From positions 440,001-504,000 of the forward strand of contig CP038111.1 in assembly GCA_004519485.1 (NCBI GenBank): a stretch of 64,000 nucleotides of DNA, in the 5' to 3' direction. The notes beneath the pieces are model-generated. The model saw only the letters and a program-made list of their open reading frames with translations, had not been told where the DNA came from and did no database searches. Positions 45,431 through 57,021 of this stretch are shown piece after piece. Position 1 is the stretch's first letter. The number at the start of each line of letters is the position of its first letter. This stretch comes from Nannochloropsis oceanica. Its lineage: Eukaryota > Sar > Eustigmatophyceae > Eustigmatales > Monodopsidaceae. A program made the position numbers and the translations under genes.

Positions 45431-47759
45431 ATGATCATGGCTACCCCTGCACCGGCCGCTCCCACGGCGGATGTGATAACTGGTGCTCCCGCCGCGGTCA
45501 ACAAAGCCACGCACCCTGCTGCAACATCGACGGCGACTAAGGCAGGTGGTGTCACGACAGACCCCGTCCCGGCTGCGGCCACGCCCTGGGAACTTAAGAC
45601 CGGATCGGAATGGTACGTTTGTCTGAACGTTTGAAAGGAGGGAAGAATGGAGGAAGGAGTGGGGGGAGGAGGCGGAGCTTGAAGGCGGTGGTTGCTGCTT
45701 TGCCTGCCCTAAGGGCGGACTGACCGAGATTCTGTTGACCAACTCGCATGCATTAAGCAACCTAAAAGCATAAAACCCCAAACTCTCTCTCCCTCTCCTC
45801 TTGTACTTCTATCCAGGCTGGTTCTCGCACCACCAGCTAGCCTAAGCTTCTCTTTGCTTAATCCATTCAGATTCTGTCCCTTATCCCCCCTCCTCCTCTT
45901 CCTGCTTCTCCCCCACCTCCCCACACCCAACAGGGCGTCTATCAGTGAGACCTCCAGCAATGCCACCACCGCCGGCAGCTCCGTGGCCAGCAGTGTTGGA
46001 AGTGTCGGTAACAGCCCTGGCCCCCACCTTAACAATGACGAGGAGGAGGGAGCCTCTTCAGAACACGACGACACATTAGTCGCTGCTGCCATTCCCTCGG
46101 CTGCTGCCCTTCCCGCCCTCCGTCAGGTCACCCTTCCTGCAGGGCTTGTCGTCCCGGCCGCGGGAGAGGTCAAGCGTGACGTATCTGTAGAGATGGATTC
46201 GGAGGACGCGGAGGCTGCGAGTATTTTGTCTAAGGTCTTACCTGACATGCAGAAGCTCACGAGCACTTTTGCTGACACCCGAAGCAGTTGCAACAGCAGC
46301 AGCACCAGCAACAACAACGGCGGCAGCAGCAACAGCATTAGCAACAATAGTAGCACTATCGCCAACAACACAGATCCACAGGACATGAGCCAGGGCGGCA
46401 GCACTACAAGCAGTAGGAGTAGAAGAAGTGGGGCGAAGGGTTACGAGGACTTGTTAGATTGTCTTGCCTCTCTGGCATCGAACCGCGCGCCGTTGGGGCC
46501 GTTGGAAGTGTTACACCGTCGTGTTTCCCGAATGACTATGTCGGTGGATGACATGGACGTCATCCCATCCCGTAGTGGCGGCCAGGGAAGGGAGGGAGGG
46601 AGGGAAGGAGGCCAGTTTTCGAGTCCTTTCGCCCCGAGTCAAATGTTAGCGGCGATGGCGGCACGGATGGAAGAGAGCGAAGAGGAGGAGGAGGAGGAGG
46701 AGGAGGAGGAGGAGGAAGAGGCAGGTCGGTATTACTATGCGGCGACGGGGATACGGGGCCATGGTAGAGGGGAGGAGGAGGAGGGTGGGGGGGAGGGAGG
46801 GGGAGGGCGTCGGGCGCGGGCAGCCTCTAATCCAGAGGGATGCGATGTGTGGCGGCGGTACGAGTCTGCTGCTGGTACTGGAGCGATGGGAGGCGCTGGA
46901 ACTGGAGCAGGGGCAGGCACGGCTTTTGCCCGTAGCAACCTTTCGGGTGGCTTGCCTCCACTCCACCCCAACAGCAGCAGCAGCAGCAGCAGCATCATCA
47001 ACGTCCAGAGCGGGAAAAGTTCGCCCGGAAGGACCAATACCATGGCGTCAGCTGCCGCGACTGCAGCAGCAGCAGCAGCAGCAGCGGCCGCCGCGGCGGC
47101 AGCTGGAGGGGCAGGGAGGGAGGGGGGGCAGAGAAATGGCAGCATTTTGCCGCACATGCTTGCGAAGTACGCGGATGTTTATAATAAGCACGGCCGGATC
47201 GGGATTTATACGAGGGTAGGTTGGAGAGAGGGAGGGAGGGAGGGAGGAAGGGATTATTAGACTTGGTTTTGTTGCCTCGGTGGTTTATTTTCTCTCTTCG
47301 TTTAATTAAATGTTTTTCAATTTCCCCTCCTCCTCACTCCTTACTATCTCTTCATTCATTTCCGTCGAACAGGACGAACGTGACGCCATCATCGCTCGTT
47401 TTCGTGAGAAACGGCAACGACGGGTGTGGAAGAAGAAGATCCGTTACTCATGCCGCAAGAACCTGGCCGACAAGCGCATACGTGTGAAGGGACGCTTCGT
47501 GAAGTTGCTATCCAAGGAGGAAGGAGGGAGGGAGGGAGGGACTGAGGGAGGGGGGATGGGTCGCTCGGTGTCAGGGCATACATTGGCAGTGATTGAGGAG
47601 GGGGTGGTGGGAGAAAGGGTGGAGGAGGGAGGAGGGGAGGAATCGGAGGAGAGCGAGGAGATGGAGGAGGAGGAGGAGGAGGAAAAGGAAGAGGAGGAGG
47701 AAAAGGAAGAAGAGGAGTTGCCCGTCCGTCGGATGCGAAGACATAGTATTGCTTTCTAG
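45431..47759 (+). CDS. CCT-domain (CONSTANS/TOC1 type) nuclear protein
   Basis: Three exons join in phase: 45431-45612, 45934-47215 and 47373-47759, giving about 616 aa. The CCT motif is cut by the last intron: exon 2 ends KHGRIGIYTR and exon 3 opens DERDAIIARFREKRQRR then VWKKKIRYSCRKNLADKR and IRVKGRFVKLL. This is the full CCT motif, which in plants gives nuclear import and binds NF-Y partners and DNA in flowering and clock proteins. No B-box, receiver or GATA domain is found in front of it. The rest is Ser-, Ala-, Gly- and Glu-rich, with poly-Glu (near 46680-46718), poly-Ala and poly-Ser from triplet repeats. A TATATA at 45243 favours the ATG at 45431 over an in-frame one at 45257. The start is tentative. 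Confidence 0.87.
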
Positions 47760-49384
47760 AGGGGACGGAGGGAGGGAGGGAGGGAGTGAGTATTTGTGCG
47801 AAGTGCCTGTATCATACCTGCATGCAGGCCACGAGAGGGAGAGGGAGGAAGGGAAGGAGGGAAGGATATCGGTTGCATTTGATCCATTGCATAAGTGGGT
47901 CAACAATACCATGTACAGGCAAGCAATGAGACTGAGGGAAAAGAGGAGAAGAGAAGGTGGAGAGAGAGGGAAAACACAATATTGACGTTTGTAGCTCGTG
48001 CTCGTCATGTGCCTGGATAGGAATAGAAAAGAGGGGGAAAAGCAAGATTGAGAATGCTTGGACTGGTAGAGGAGACGAAGGAGATGGAAGAAAATGATTG
48101 ACAGATGACAGATTGAAAATATGTGTGAGAGGGGGTCATGAAGTGAGGGAGGAAAAAGAGGGGGGAACATGTGCGGGGTGGAGTATAGGATAATAACGCA
48201 CAACGGATGAAGCATAAGCGCGAAGAGAATGATAAGAAATTTCATGATAGAGTTATAGCAACTTGTACAGAGTGAGAGACGAAAGAAAGGGAGGGAGGGA
48301 AGGGAGAAAGTTAAGCATGGAAAAGCGAGCAGGTTGTGTAGCTTTGCTTCTTGCTCGATATATGAAATTACGATAAAAGCAACAAGTAGTAATACTCACA
48401 TGCACCCAATCACGTTGAGAGTGAGCGCACAGACACGATCAGAAGGGCGTTTTCTCAGTCATTACGCTTTCTCTGTCTGTCTGTGTCTGTGTCTGTTTTG
48501 TGGGGGAAAGAAGAAGGGGAGGGAGGGCGGGAGGGGAGCATATGTGCTATTGACTGCTCGCTGAGCAGGATTGCGATTAATGCCTGGATGTGAGACGCTT
48601 TGGTTTGAATTTTTGGAGATATGTGGGACTATAGAAAGACGAGAGATGAAGAGGGAAAAGGTGCCCGTATGAGGGAAAAGAAAGAGGAAGGTGTGGGTAT
48701 GTGTGGGCGTGTGGGTGTGTAGGTGCTTGTTTGTTTGTCTTTTTTGTTGTTTGATCTTTAAATCCTAGTGTATATATATATGTCGTGGCACAAACCAAAA
48801 AAAGACGAATATGCAACAGAAGAGGAATGCAGGCCCTCCCACAACATCGACGTCTAACCATAACCACAACAAAAAAGAAGGAGGGGAAAGAAGCCGAATC
48901 AGAATAAGAAGAAACTCCCCAAAAAATAACAGTGCTGACACAGGAAGAAAGAGAAGAGGGTGAAGAAGAGGAATAAAAAGGAGAACCAGAAGGAGAAGAA
49001 TAAGAAGGAAAAACAGAAGGATGAGAAGAGGAAGAAACTCTAAATGATAAGGAAAACACATCATCAAACACATCACAATAACGGACCTGACAAGCTGCTG
49101 CATGTCAGGAGAGTGCATTACCCTTCCGCTTTTCCTTGATGACATAATTTCCCTTCTGTGTCTTTAAATCGCTGCAACTACAGTTGCTTCCGCTGTTGCT
49201 GCATTTGCTGTCTTTTTGGCGGGTTTTGTTACCTGCTGCCATCATAGCTGCAGCCCTGTTCTTCACTTCTTTTCCTACACTCGCTCCTATTCTGCCTCTC
49301 ATATCGTCGCTCGTTTTCTCTTTCATCTTGTCGTCTCTACTATCCTTCTCCCACTTACATGCGCCATCTTCCCTTTCCTAACCA
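47760..49384. other. Large convergent intergenic region, about 1.6 kb
   Basis: The largest gene-free stretch lies between the facing 3' ends of the CCT (plus) and BRR2 (minus) genes. It contains GGA/GGGA purine tracts to about 48300, a CTGT/TGTCTG-rich stretch near 48471-48500, TATATATATA at 48771-48780 and a purine-rich (GAAGAA)n zone at 48900-49050. No exon, RNA gene or mobile element was recognised. Confidence 0.5.
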
Positions 49385-52300
49385 TTACTTATCAACCTCC
49401 ATTCCCTCCCCCTCACTCTCCTCTTCACTACTTTCCTCCCCAGGCAACACCGACAATGATAAGTCATACTCTTGATCCGCCCCCATATAACTATCACAAA
49501 TGAAAAACAACTTCAAGTCATGGTCGCCCGCCTCCGCCGGCGCCGCAAAATTCAATTTGGTTCTCGTCCGCTTCGTGATCTTGTTCACCCTCTTAATAAA
49601 CAGTAGCGAATTCCTGGCCGGATCCCCCACAATCAACCACCACGCCTCCATCTTCGGCTTGGGGAACAGGGGCGCCACTACCATCCCTCCTCCCTCGCCT
49701 TCTTCTTCATCATCATCGGCTACCCTCTCCAGGGTCACCACGACACTCACAGGCTTCCCCGCCACCACCTGATCCGCCCCTCCGGCAATCTCCCACTCCA
49801 AGTCGATGTTCGGGTACGTGTTACAAAACCGCGCCACATCCGCCATCTTGGCAGGCGGCAACTGCAAGAGCTCCTCTCGCACCTCGTCCTCCAGCTCCAG
49901 GATGCCCAAGGGGCTTTCAATCCCCTCTCCACCCTCGTAGGCCTCACATCTCTTCACAATCTCCTTGGTAAAGTGAGGAATTTGCATTAAATAGCTATCC
50001 TTGTCCCACAGCCCTTGCACGACCATTTGGCATAATTCCATCGCCGCAATGCAGGGCTTCAACCAGCACTCCGATGACACCACATCCACAAGCGCCTGCA
50101 GCATCCGGGGGGCTTCCCCTACCACCATCCGTTGATCCTGCCTCAATTCCGTCGGCAGCGCCATGCGGGAGAACTGCGCCTGCAGCAAAATCAACGCCTT
50201 GACGTGAGTCTCCGTGAACCTCGCCCCCTCGGGTAGTTTTTGCGGCAACCTTGTCGCCAGCGTTTGCAGCACCCTCTCCTCCCCCTGCCTGATGGCCAAC
50301 TCCCCATACTCAGAGGCCGAGGACAGGATCTCCAAAAGCCCCTTCACCTTCGTCTTGGCCGTCACAGAGGAAGCAAATAGCTCAATCGTCGTATATTGGA
50401 CATAGTAATAAGCAGCGATCATCCCCAAATTCAACGGCGACAGATTCACATCCTCCTCCACCTCGAGCATCTTCGCCCTGGCCAGGTCTTCCACCACCCC
50501 CTCCACCAGATCCGATAAGTACTCCGACAGCTGCCGTGAGCCCACGGCCCTCAAGCCATAGTAATTCGGATTTTGGACCAGCCGGCGATAGAAAAATGTC
50601 CACGTCAGAATCTGCAGTGCCTCATGCTGGGTCTCCACCGTCTTATTCACCACCTCCGCGTTCAAGTGATCGTGCAGGAAGTGGTTAAGGTGGCTCTCCA
50701 CCGGCAGCGGCTCGTACAGCAACCGTTTCAAAAACTCCTTCTTGGTGGCATGGCACATCACGACACACAACCCCAACTTGTCCTTCCCCTCCCTACTCGC
50801 GAGGCCCATAATCTGCAGCAGGTCCGTCATCGGGTAGTCAACATACCTATGCTCTCGTCCCTCGTAGTACTCTGTCCCCATCACTATCACCGCATGAGCT
50901 TTGACCGTGACTGACCACACCAGAGAATGCGGCACCACCACCACCTGCAACATCCCCCCTTCATACAGCTCCCACACTCTCCTCTGATCCGCTTCCGTCA
51001 TACCCTGATGTACAAAGCCTACTCCTTTCTTCAATACATCCCTCAACACCACTTCCTTCACTCCCTCCCCCACACACTCCTCCTCCTTCTCCCCCGCACT
51101 CCCCGGCAAATGCAAAAATTGCCTCGGGGTTCCCGCTGCCGCCGCATACGTGATCAAGTCAATCGCTGTCAACTGCGCCTGCTTCCTCGACGGCACAACA
51201 ACCAAACTAGGCTTCCCCTCTCGCCCTCCATGCCCCACCACCGCGTTGAACACCGGCTTTGCCATACTTAACATCCGAGACGAAAAATGGGAAATTTCAA
51301 ACCCCTGCAAATGGATCTCCAGCGGCACCGGCCTAACCCCAGGAACATCCGGCCTGAAATTGAACAAGCCATGCGCCGTCGCCCCGATCCAATCCCCCAA
51401 ATCCTTCGCATTGGCCACACACGCCGCGAGCCCCACAATTCGCACTTTCCTCTCCAGCTCAAACGGAAACAGCCTCATCCGGCTCACCACCATCTCCAAG
51501 GTACTCCCTCCCGCCGACCCCACCAAATGCAAGTCATCCGCAACAAACAACACCACTTGCTGGACGCTCTTTCTCTGCCTCCACCGCCTGCTCAGTACGT
51601 CCCACGCTTCCACTGTCGACACAGCTATATCCGCCCCCTCCAACAAGCTGTTATCCAATGTCGCATCCCCCGTTAACATTACCACGCTCTTCCTCAACCC
51701 TCCCTCCCCAAAACTCTCTTTCCATTCCTCATACTTCTGCTTCACCACCTCCTTCTTGCTATGTACATATACTACCTTGCCCTCCATTCCTCCCTCACCC
51801 TCGCCTGCGGCCTGCTGCTTGAACAAACGGAACATAGCCACCTCTGCACAAAGCGTCTTTCCGCTCCCCGGCGGGGCACACATCAAAACATTATTCTCTG
51901 TGTCGTACAACTCTGTGAATGCCTGGGTCTGCAATGCATTGAAATGCGTCAAACCGCGCCTGACCAACACAGGCTCCAGGAATTCCGGCGCCCGCAAGGC
52001 CGAAATCGGCAATGGCTGCAGGTCCAAAAGTTCTGTGTGCGGGGCAAATTTGTTCGGCAATATCAATGACCGAAACGAGATGGGTTGTACCGTTTCGGAA
52101 TGCAACCACCTATCCGCTACCACCCTGACGAAGTACTGCGGGGGCAAGGGATCCAAGATCGGCACCGTGAAGTTGACCACGTGCTCGTCCCCGGCAAATG
52201 CCGCCTTGAGCAAGAACGACTCGTGATGCAGGATCACCTCCTGATCCACGTCCTCCACCACAATCCAAAACAACACCCCATTGTCGTGCACGTCAGGGTT

Positions 52301-55300
52301 AAAGACAAAATCCGGATGGATCGTCAGTTCTACCTTGAGCAAGGACCGGGTGATCGGTTGGACATGCACACTCAACTCTACCTTAGGGAACTGATGCACG
52401 AACTGGTGGAGAGGTTTCCCCATCCTCGGCAATTTAATCAGCTCGCCGAGGTCTTGAGGGGTCATATCAAAGTACCGACTCCAGGATATATCCTTTTTCT
52501 CCAACTTCCGGGCAATCGCTTCGGGGATTGCCCGAAATTGGCGGAGGGGGGATTGCGAGAGCCACATTTTCCGCTCGGCCATTTTGCAAAGATTGAGGGT
52601 TTTGTCGGCCAGGGCGGCCCAGCCCTTCTTGAGGGAGATCTCGAACAAAGCGCGCATAATGCGATTGGCGGACTGCTGGACGTATTGCATGTCAGCGACC
52701 AAGGCAAAACCTTCTAGCCTCAACCCAGAGATGTACGCCTGCAACAACACGTTCACCTTAGCCAGCGAGTCCTCAATTGAATCCTTTATAGGGATCGGCA
52801 CCCGCGCAGCGAGCTTGGCGAGCTCGAGTTTCTCCTCTTCCCGGACATGGATGTTCTTGAACTCCGAGGAGAGGGAAAAGAGGCGAAATAGCTCTATATC
52901 ACTCATGGTCGGCTTGAGGTAATCTGCATACACCGCCATGCTCTGGTGAGTAATATAATAATAAGCCGCAACCTTCCCCAACGCCGTCACCTGGAAAGCC
53001 CCCGTTTTCCGATCGTACTTGATGAGATTATTCTTGTCCAGTGTACTCGCTGCCGTGTGTAACAAATCTGTCCTCCTCTGTTCCAGCAGCGGGTCTTTCT
53101 CCGCTTCCTCCACCCCCACCCCATACAACGCCGGGTTCCGCAACATCCGGACATACAAATACGTATATCCCAACCAATGCACAGCCTCCCTCAGCGTCTG
53201 CACCGTCCCTAAGACAATCTCTGCGTTCAAATTGTCGGTCAGCTTTTTCACATACTGACTTTCGACCGGCAGCTGGCGGTTCATCAGACTCAAATAGTAC
53301 TGCAACTCCGAATGCTGCGTAATAATAATCCCTTCTCCACTTGAGTCGTATTGGGGCCGACCTGCCCTCCCCATCATCTGCATGATGTCCAACGGGCTCA
53401 GCTCCGTCCACCGCCCCTTTTCGGGATTATAGATTTGAGTGCCCTTAATAATCACTGTGTGTGCCGGCAGATTCACACCCCACGCCAAGGTGGCCGTGGA
53501 CACCAACACTTGCGCGTGCTTGGCCGCGAATAGGTCCTCAACGGCCGTTCGATCGGCGCGATTCATGCCGGCGTGGTGGATGGCAAACCCATAAGGCAGC
53601 AATTCCTTCAGATCCTCATTCTTCGTCTGCTCTGCCTCGTGCATCAACACTGCCTTGCTAGCCCCGGCCTCCGCCACGAACTGTCCCACGGTGTCATTCT
53701 CAATCGCGAGCTCCCGCAACGCCTTGGCTGTCTTGGCCGTCTCCGCCCTCGAATGTACAAAAATAAGCACTTGATTTTTTCCTGCTTGTTCCAAAACCTT
53801 CTCGTAACAAATCTCATTCATTAATTGGAACCGTTTAATCGCCTTCCGCTCCGTGATACCAATGTACTGCTGCTGCAACGGCACGGGCCGGTATGAGTTG
53901 TCGAAGAAAAACAACCCTTTATCTGGATTGACCCTCAAAAACGTCGCCACGTCCTCATAGTTAGGCAAAGTAGCCGACAATCCCACGATCCGCACCATCT
54001 CCTGCGTCGTCTCAATCTGCCGGATCGTTCGTGCCACAATGCTCTCCAGTACCGGCCCCCGTTCATCATGCAATAAATGAATCTCGTCAATAATCATCAA
54101 CCGTACCAGTTGAGTGTACGTCCGATCCCCCGCCTTCCGCGTGATGATGTCCCACTTCTCGGGGGTCGTCACAATTATTTGGGTGCTGTTAATCTGCGCC
54201 CTGGTCAAGCTTTGGTCCCCACTCAACTCCCTGACCGAGATCCCAAACGGCGCCAGCCTCTTTCCAAAATTCAACACACATTCCTGGACCAGCGCTTTCA
54301 TGGGCGCTACATAGACGATCTTGAATGCATCAAGCGCCACCGTCCCGTCCTCTCTCACGTGCTGCCCAATCTCATTCAGCATGGTCAACATCGCCACGTT
54401 CGTCTTGCCGGCCCCCGTCGGCGCACACAACAACAAGTTTTCCGAGCTGTAGAAGGCAGAAGGACACATCTTGGACTGCACACGATTCAACGTCGTCATA
54501 CCTTCGAAGGCCTTATGCGTCCATTCCGGCAGCTCGTCAATATCCACCAGTCGTTCACCTTCATCGGGGAGATGCTTGATCGCCGGGACGTGCACCTCTT
54601 CATACCCCTTTTTTAATGCCCTCCATGTCCCCTCGGGCAGCACCACCTTCTTGTTGCTGTTAAGATGACTCCCTTGCGAGAAACCCAACGCCTCCAAATC
54701 CAACACCTGCTGCGGCTTCTTCCCCTCCCTACCCCCCACCTTCACCATTCCCCCCTCCTCTGTCAGGACATACCCCTGTGCATCCTCCACCACCCCTCCC
54801 CCCCTCCCTCCCTCTCTCCCCGCCAAGTCCCGTGCCTCCCCTTTCGTCTTCCGCACAAACTCCCCCTGGCGATCCGCAGCCCAACTCTCTGCGCTCGCCT
54901 TCTGATATAATTCCTTCAAGATCCCCGGGCCTCCCAACTCCAAATCAGCGAGCATCTCCCCCTCCACCTCCTTCTTCTCCGCGTCGCTCTGTGCTTGCTT
55001 CAGACGGGTACAATACAACACCTTTCCCCGGTTCTTCATCAGCTTCTTGATGAAGTCAAATTTGTCCACATCGAGGAGCACCACCAGCTTACTCTCACAA
55101 TCCAGTTCATCCCTACCCCCCAAGATGGCCAACACATCCTCAGCGAGCTTCGCGCTGATGTTCGCATCCTCGTAAAACTTTGACAGCTGTCGCTGCAGCC
55201 AAAAGGCATCAATGTCATGCACTGACAGCCTCATCGCTGCCTCCCCTTCGTCCTCCACCTCCATCTCACTAGCATCCCTCGCCGCCCTCACCCCCCCAGG

Positions 55301-56125
55301 CCTCCCTCTCTCCCGCTCCTCCCCCTCCTCTTCCCCTTCTCCCAATTCCTCCTCCTCGTCGTCCTCCTCCTCCACCACCTCGTCCAAGTCACTCTCTTCC
55401 TCCTCCTCCTCGTCCCGGTCAAACTCCACCCTCACGCCCATCTCCTCATCCAACATTTTGTCCTCTTCCTCCTCCCCCCCATCCTCCCCCCCGCCTTCCC
55501 TCCCTCCCTTTCCCCCCACATTAAAATCATGAATCGCTTTACCCAGAGTCACCAGCTTGTTGAATTTCTCCGGACCTACCTTTCTAATCATCTTCTCAAT
55601 CTCAACCAACCTCCTCGGGTCCGTCATTTTCTCGTCCTTTAATATAGCGAGGACCTCATCCGCCGCCCCCCTAAGAATATCTTGCGGCTGGTCCCCAATA
55701 TTTCCCTGAATCAACGACAAAATCTCTTCATAAGCTCTCTTACTCTCCGAATGCCTCGGCCGATAGTTTATCGCTTCCAGCGCCTCCGTCTCCGTCAGCA
55801 CCGTCGCTCCCCTCCCTGCCGAAAAAACACCTTCTTTTCCTTTCCCCCCACTCTTTTTCTTCCTCCCCTCCACCCCTCTAAACTCCCTCTCTTTCTTCTC
55901 TTTGCTCTTCTTCAGCCTCTCCTCCACCTCCGGGGCACGTGTGCGTCCTCCCACCCGGTCCCCCATGCGTTTTCCGGCAAGTTTGGCCTCGTCCCACACC
56001 TCTACTTCACCCGTCCCTTCATCCTTCCGCCGACGACCACCATCACCACTCCGATCCGCTTCCAAGACCAAGTTACTATTGGCCTTGTAGTCATACTTCT
56101 TCTGCTGCTCAAACTCGAGGGACAT
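49385..56125 (-). CDS. SNRNP200: U5 snRNP 200-kDa helicase BRR2 (SNRNP200)
   Basis: One uninterrupted exon of about 2246 aa, the normal length for BRR2. After a charged N terminus with a PWI-like region, the first Ski2-type cassette has CAPTGAGKTNVAML (about 563), IIDEIHLLHDERGP (about 678), VGLSATLPNYEDVA, VSTATLAWGVNLPAH and a MMGRAGRPQYD motif, followed by a Sec63 unit. The second cassette keeps CAPPGSGKTLCAEVAMF (about 1415) but has VADDLHLVGS in place of DExH, with a weaker MGLASREGKD, then a second Sec63 unit. This asymmetry is the BRR2 hallmark: the first cassette unwinds U4/U6 and the second is regulatory. It acts in U5 and tri-snRNP in the nucleus. An acidic Glu/Asp insertion lies at about 205-290. 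It is divergent from the FMO gene. Confidence 0.97.
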   Translation of the reverse strand: MSLEFEQQKKYDYKANSNLVLEADRSGDGGRRRKDEGTGEVEVWDEAKLAGKRMGDRVGGRTRAPEVEERLKKSKEKKEREFRGVEGRKKKSGGKGKEGVFSAGRGATVLTETEALEAINYRPRHSESKRAYEEILSLIQGNIGDQPQDILRGAADEVLAILKDEKMTDPRRLVEIEKMIRKVGPEKFNKLVTLGKAIHDFNVGGKGGREGGGEDGGEEEEDKMLDEEMGVRVEFDRDEEEEEESDLDEVVEEEDDEEEELGEGEEEGEERERGRPGGVRAARDASEMEVEDEGEAAMRLSVHDIDAFWLQRQLSKFYEDANISAKLAEDVLAILGGRDELDCESKLVVLLDVDKFDFIKKLMKNRGKVLYCTRLKQAQSDAEKKEVEGEMLADLELGGPGILKELYQKASAESWAADRQGEFVRKTKGEARDLAGREGGRGGGVVEDAQGYVLTEEGGMVKVGGREGKKPQQVLDLEALGFSQGSHLNSNKKVVLPEGTWRALKKGYEEVHVPAIKHLPDEGERLVDIDELPEWTHKAFEGMTTLNRVQSKMCPSAFYSSENLLLCAPTGAGKTNVAMLTMLNEIGQHVREDGTVALDAFKIVYVAPMKALVQECVLNFGKRLAPFGISVRELSGDQSLTRAQINSTQIIVTTPEKWDIITRKAGDRTYTQLVRLMIIDEIHLLHDERGPVLESIVARTIRQIETTQEMVRIVGLSATLPNYEDVATFLRVNPDKGLFFFDNSYRPVPLQQQYIGITERKAIKRFQLMNEICYEKVLEQAGKNQVLIFVHSRAETAKTAKALRELAIENDTVGQFVAEAGASKAVLMHEAEQTKNEDLKELLPYGFAIHHAGMNRADRTAVEDLFAAKHAQVLVSTATLAWGVNLPAHTVIIKGTQIYNPEKGRWTELSPLDIMQMMGRAGRPQYDSSGEGIIITQHSELQYYLSLMNRQLPVESQYVKKLTDNLNAEIVLGTVQTLREAVHWLGYTYLYVRMLRNPALYGVGVEEAEKDPLLEQRRTDLLHTAASTLDKNNLIKYDRKTGAFQVTALGKVAAYYYITHQSMAVYADYLKPTMSDIELFRLFSLSSEFKNIHVREEEKLELAKLAARVPIPIKDSIEDSLAKVNVLLQAYISGLRLEGFALVADMQYVQQSANRIMRALFEISLKKGWAALADKTLNLCKMAERKMWLSQSPLRQFRAIPEAIARKLEKKDISWSRYFDMTPQDLGELIKLPRMGKPLHQFVHQFPKVELSVHVQPITRSLLKVELTIHPDFVFNPDVHDNGVLFWIVVEDVDQEVILHHESFLLKAAFAGDEHVVNFTVPILDPLPPQYFVRVVADRWLHSETVQPISFRSLILPNKFAPHTELLDLQPLPISALRAPEFLEPVLVRRGLTHFNALQTQAFTELYDTENNVLMCAPPGSGKTLCAEVAMFRLFKQQAAGEGEGGMEGKVVYVHSKKEVVKQKYEEWKESFGEGGLRKSVVMLTGDATLDNSLLEGADIAVSTVEAWDVLSRRWRQRKSVQQVVLFVADDLHLVGSAGGSTLEMVVSRMRLFPFELERKVRIVGLAACVANAKDLGDWIGATAHGLFNFRPDVPGVRPVPLEIHLQGFEISHFSSRMLSMAKPVFNAVVGHGGREGKPSLVVVPSRKQAQLTAIDLITYAAAAGTPRQFLHLPGSAGEKEEECVGEGVKEVVLRDVLKKGVGFVHQGMTEADQRRVWELYEGGMLQVVVVPHSLVWSVTVKAHAVIVMGTEYYEGREHRYVDYPMTDLLQIMGLASREGKDKLGLCVVMCHATKKEFLKRLLYEPLPVESHLNHFLHDHLNAEVVNKTVETQHEALQILTWTFFYRRLVQNPNYYGLRAVGSRQLSEYLSDLVEGVVEDLARAKMLEVEEDVNLSPLNLGMIAAYYYVQYTTIELFASSVTAKTKVKGLLEILSSASEYGELAIRQGEERVLQTLATRLPQKLPEGARFTETHVKALILLQAQFSRMALPTELRQDQRMVVGEAPRMLQALVDVVSSECWLKPCIAAMELCQMVVQGLWDKDSYLMQIPHFTKEIVKRCEAYEGGEGIESPLGILELEDEVREELLQLPPAKMADVARFCNTYPNIDLEWEIAGGADQVVAGKPVSVVVTLERVADDDEEEGEGGGMVVAPLFPKPKMEAWWLIVGDPARNSLLFIKRVNKITKRTRTKLNFAAPAEAGDHDLKLFFICDSYMGADQEYDLSLSVLPGEESSEEESEGEGMEVDK

Positions 56126-57021
56126 GCTTGATCAGGAAGGCGGAGGAGGACGTGTGTGTTTGGTTGTGGCCGCAGCTGCTATTGCTGCTGGTGCTGGTGC
56201 TGCTGTGCTGCCTAACGCGGATGATCCGCCCGGCTAGACGACCTCAAGAAATTCGATTACGGTGCTACGGTCCTTCCACGACGGACAGGGATGCGTACGA
56301 GTGTGGATGGCTGCCTGTCGAGTGTGTATGTGTGGTATGAGATGATAAGTATGGTGACGAAGAGAGAGGAAGATAACCAGAGTCAGCTACGACCGCGACC
56401 ATTGCTAGGCAAATACACTAAGATTATAGGGTCATTGTGGCTCCAGTGGCTGGTCGGGGGGCGACGGCGAATGAGGATACTTGAGCCGCAAATAGGGCAT
56501 GATGGTGATGCACAGGCGGACAAGCAAAGGGGAAACCCAAAATGCATCGCCGCGCCTGCCGGCTCCAAGCGAAATGAAGTCCAAAACATTGTGCGTGGAT
56601 ATTTATGCGTGGGCCTCGGCACACACGGAATTGGATGAGCCCCCAGAGGCAAGAAGAAGAAGAAGGCGAGAGCCAGGTTAGCCACGCAAGCAGACGGCAT
56701 CGGCATCAAGCAATCCCTTACCCACACCAGGCCATGCCTGCGTTACCGCGCGCAGAACATCAAGGCCAATGAGCACTGTATGCGTGATGAGTGTTGGTCG
56801 CTATAAAGTAAAGGATTAGTGTGTGGCATTCACCATGAAGAAGAGGACCAACGGCAACGCTCGGTTGCTTTCTTGCTTCGCCCCACACCCTTACATGAAG
56901 ACATGCTTCACCGCGTCCATTCAAGCACACCAACTCCACCATCACCATACCCCACCACCACAGGGATTCCACGATTGGCAAAACGTGCCGACCAAATGCA
57001 CGGGGAGGGTTATCATCCTTG
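56126..57021. promoter_or_regulatory. Divergent 5' region, BRR2 / FMO-like
   Basis: The 896-bp space between two outward-facing start codons begins with a GCT/GGT-rich stretch (56170-56210) in the presumed BRR2 5' UTR. Frames across 56291-56681 have no recognisable features. No gene is seen. Confidence 0.45.

Noticed and set aside
47760-49384. Hidden RNA gene or mobile element in the largest gene-free stretch
   Set aside because: No tRNA-like arms, terminal repeats, target duplications or transposase-like frames were seen; only simple purine-rich and GT-rich sequence.
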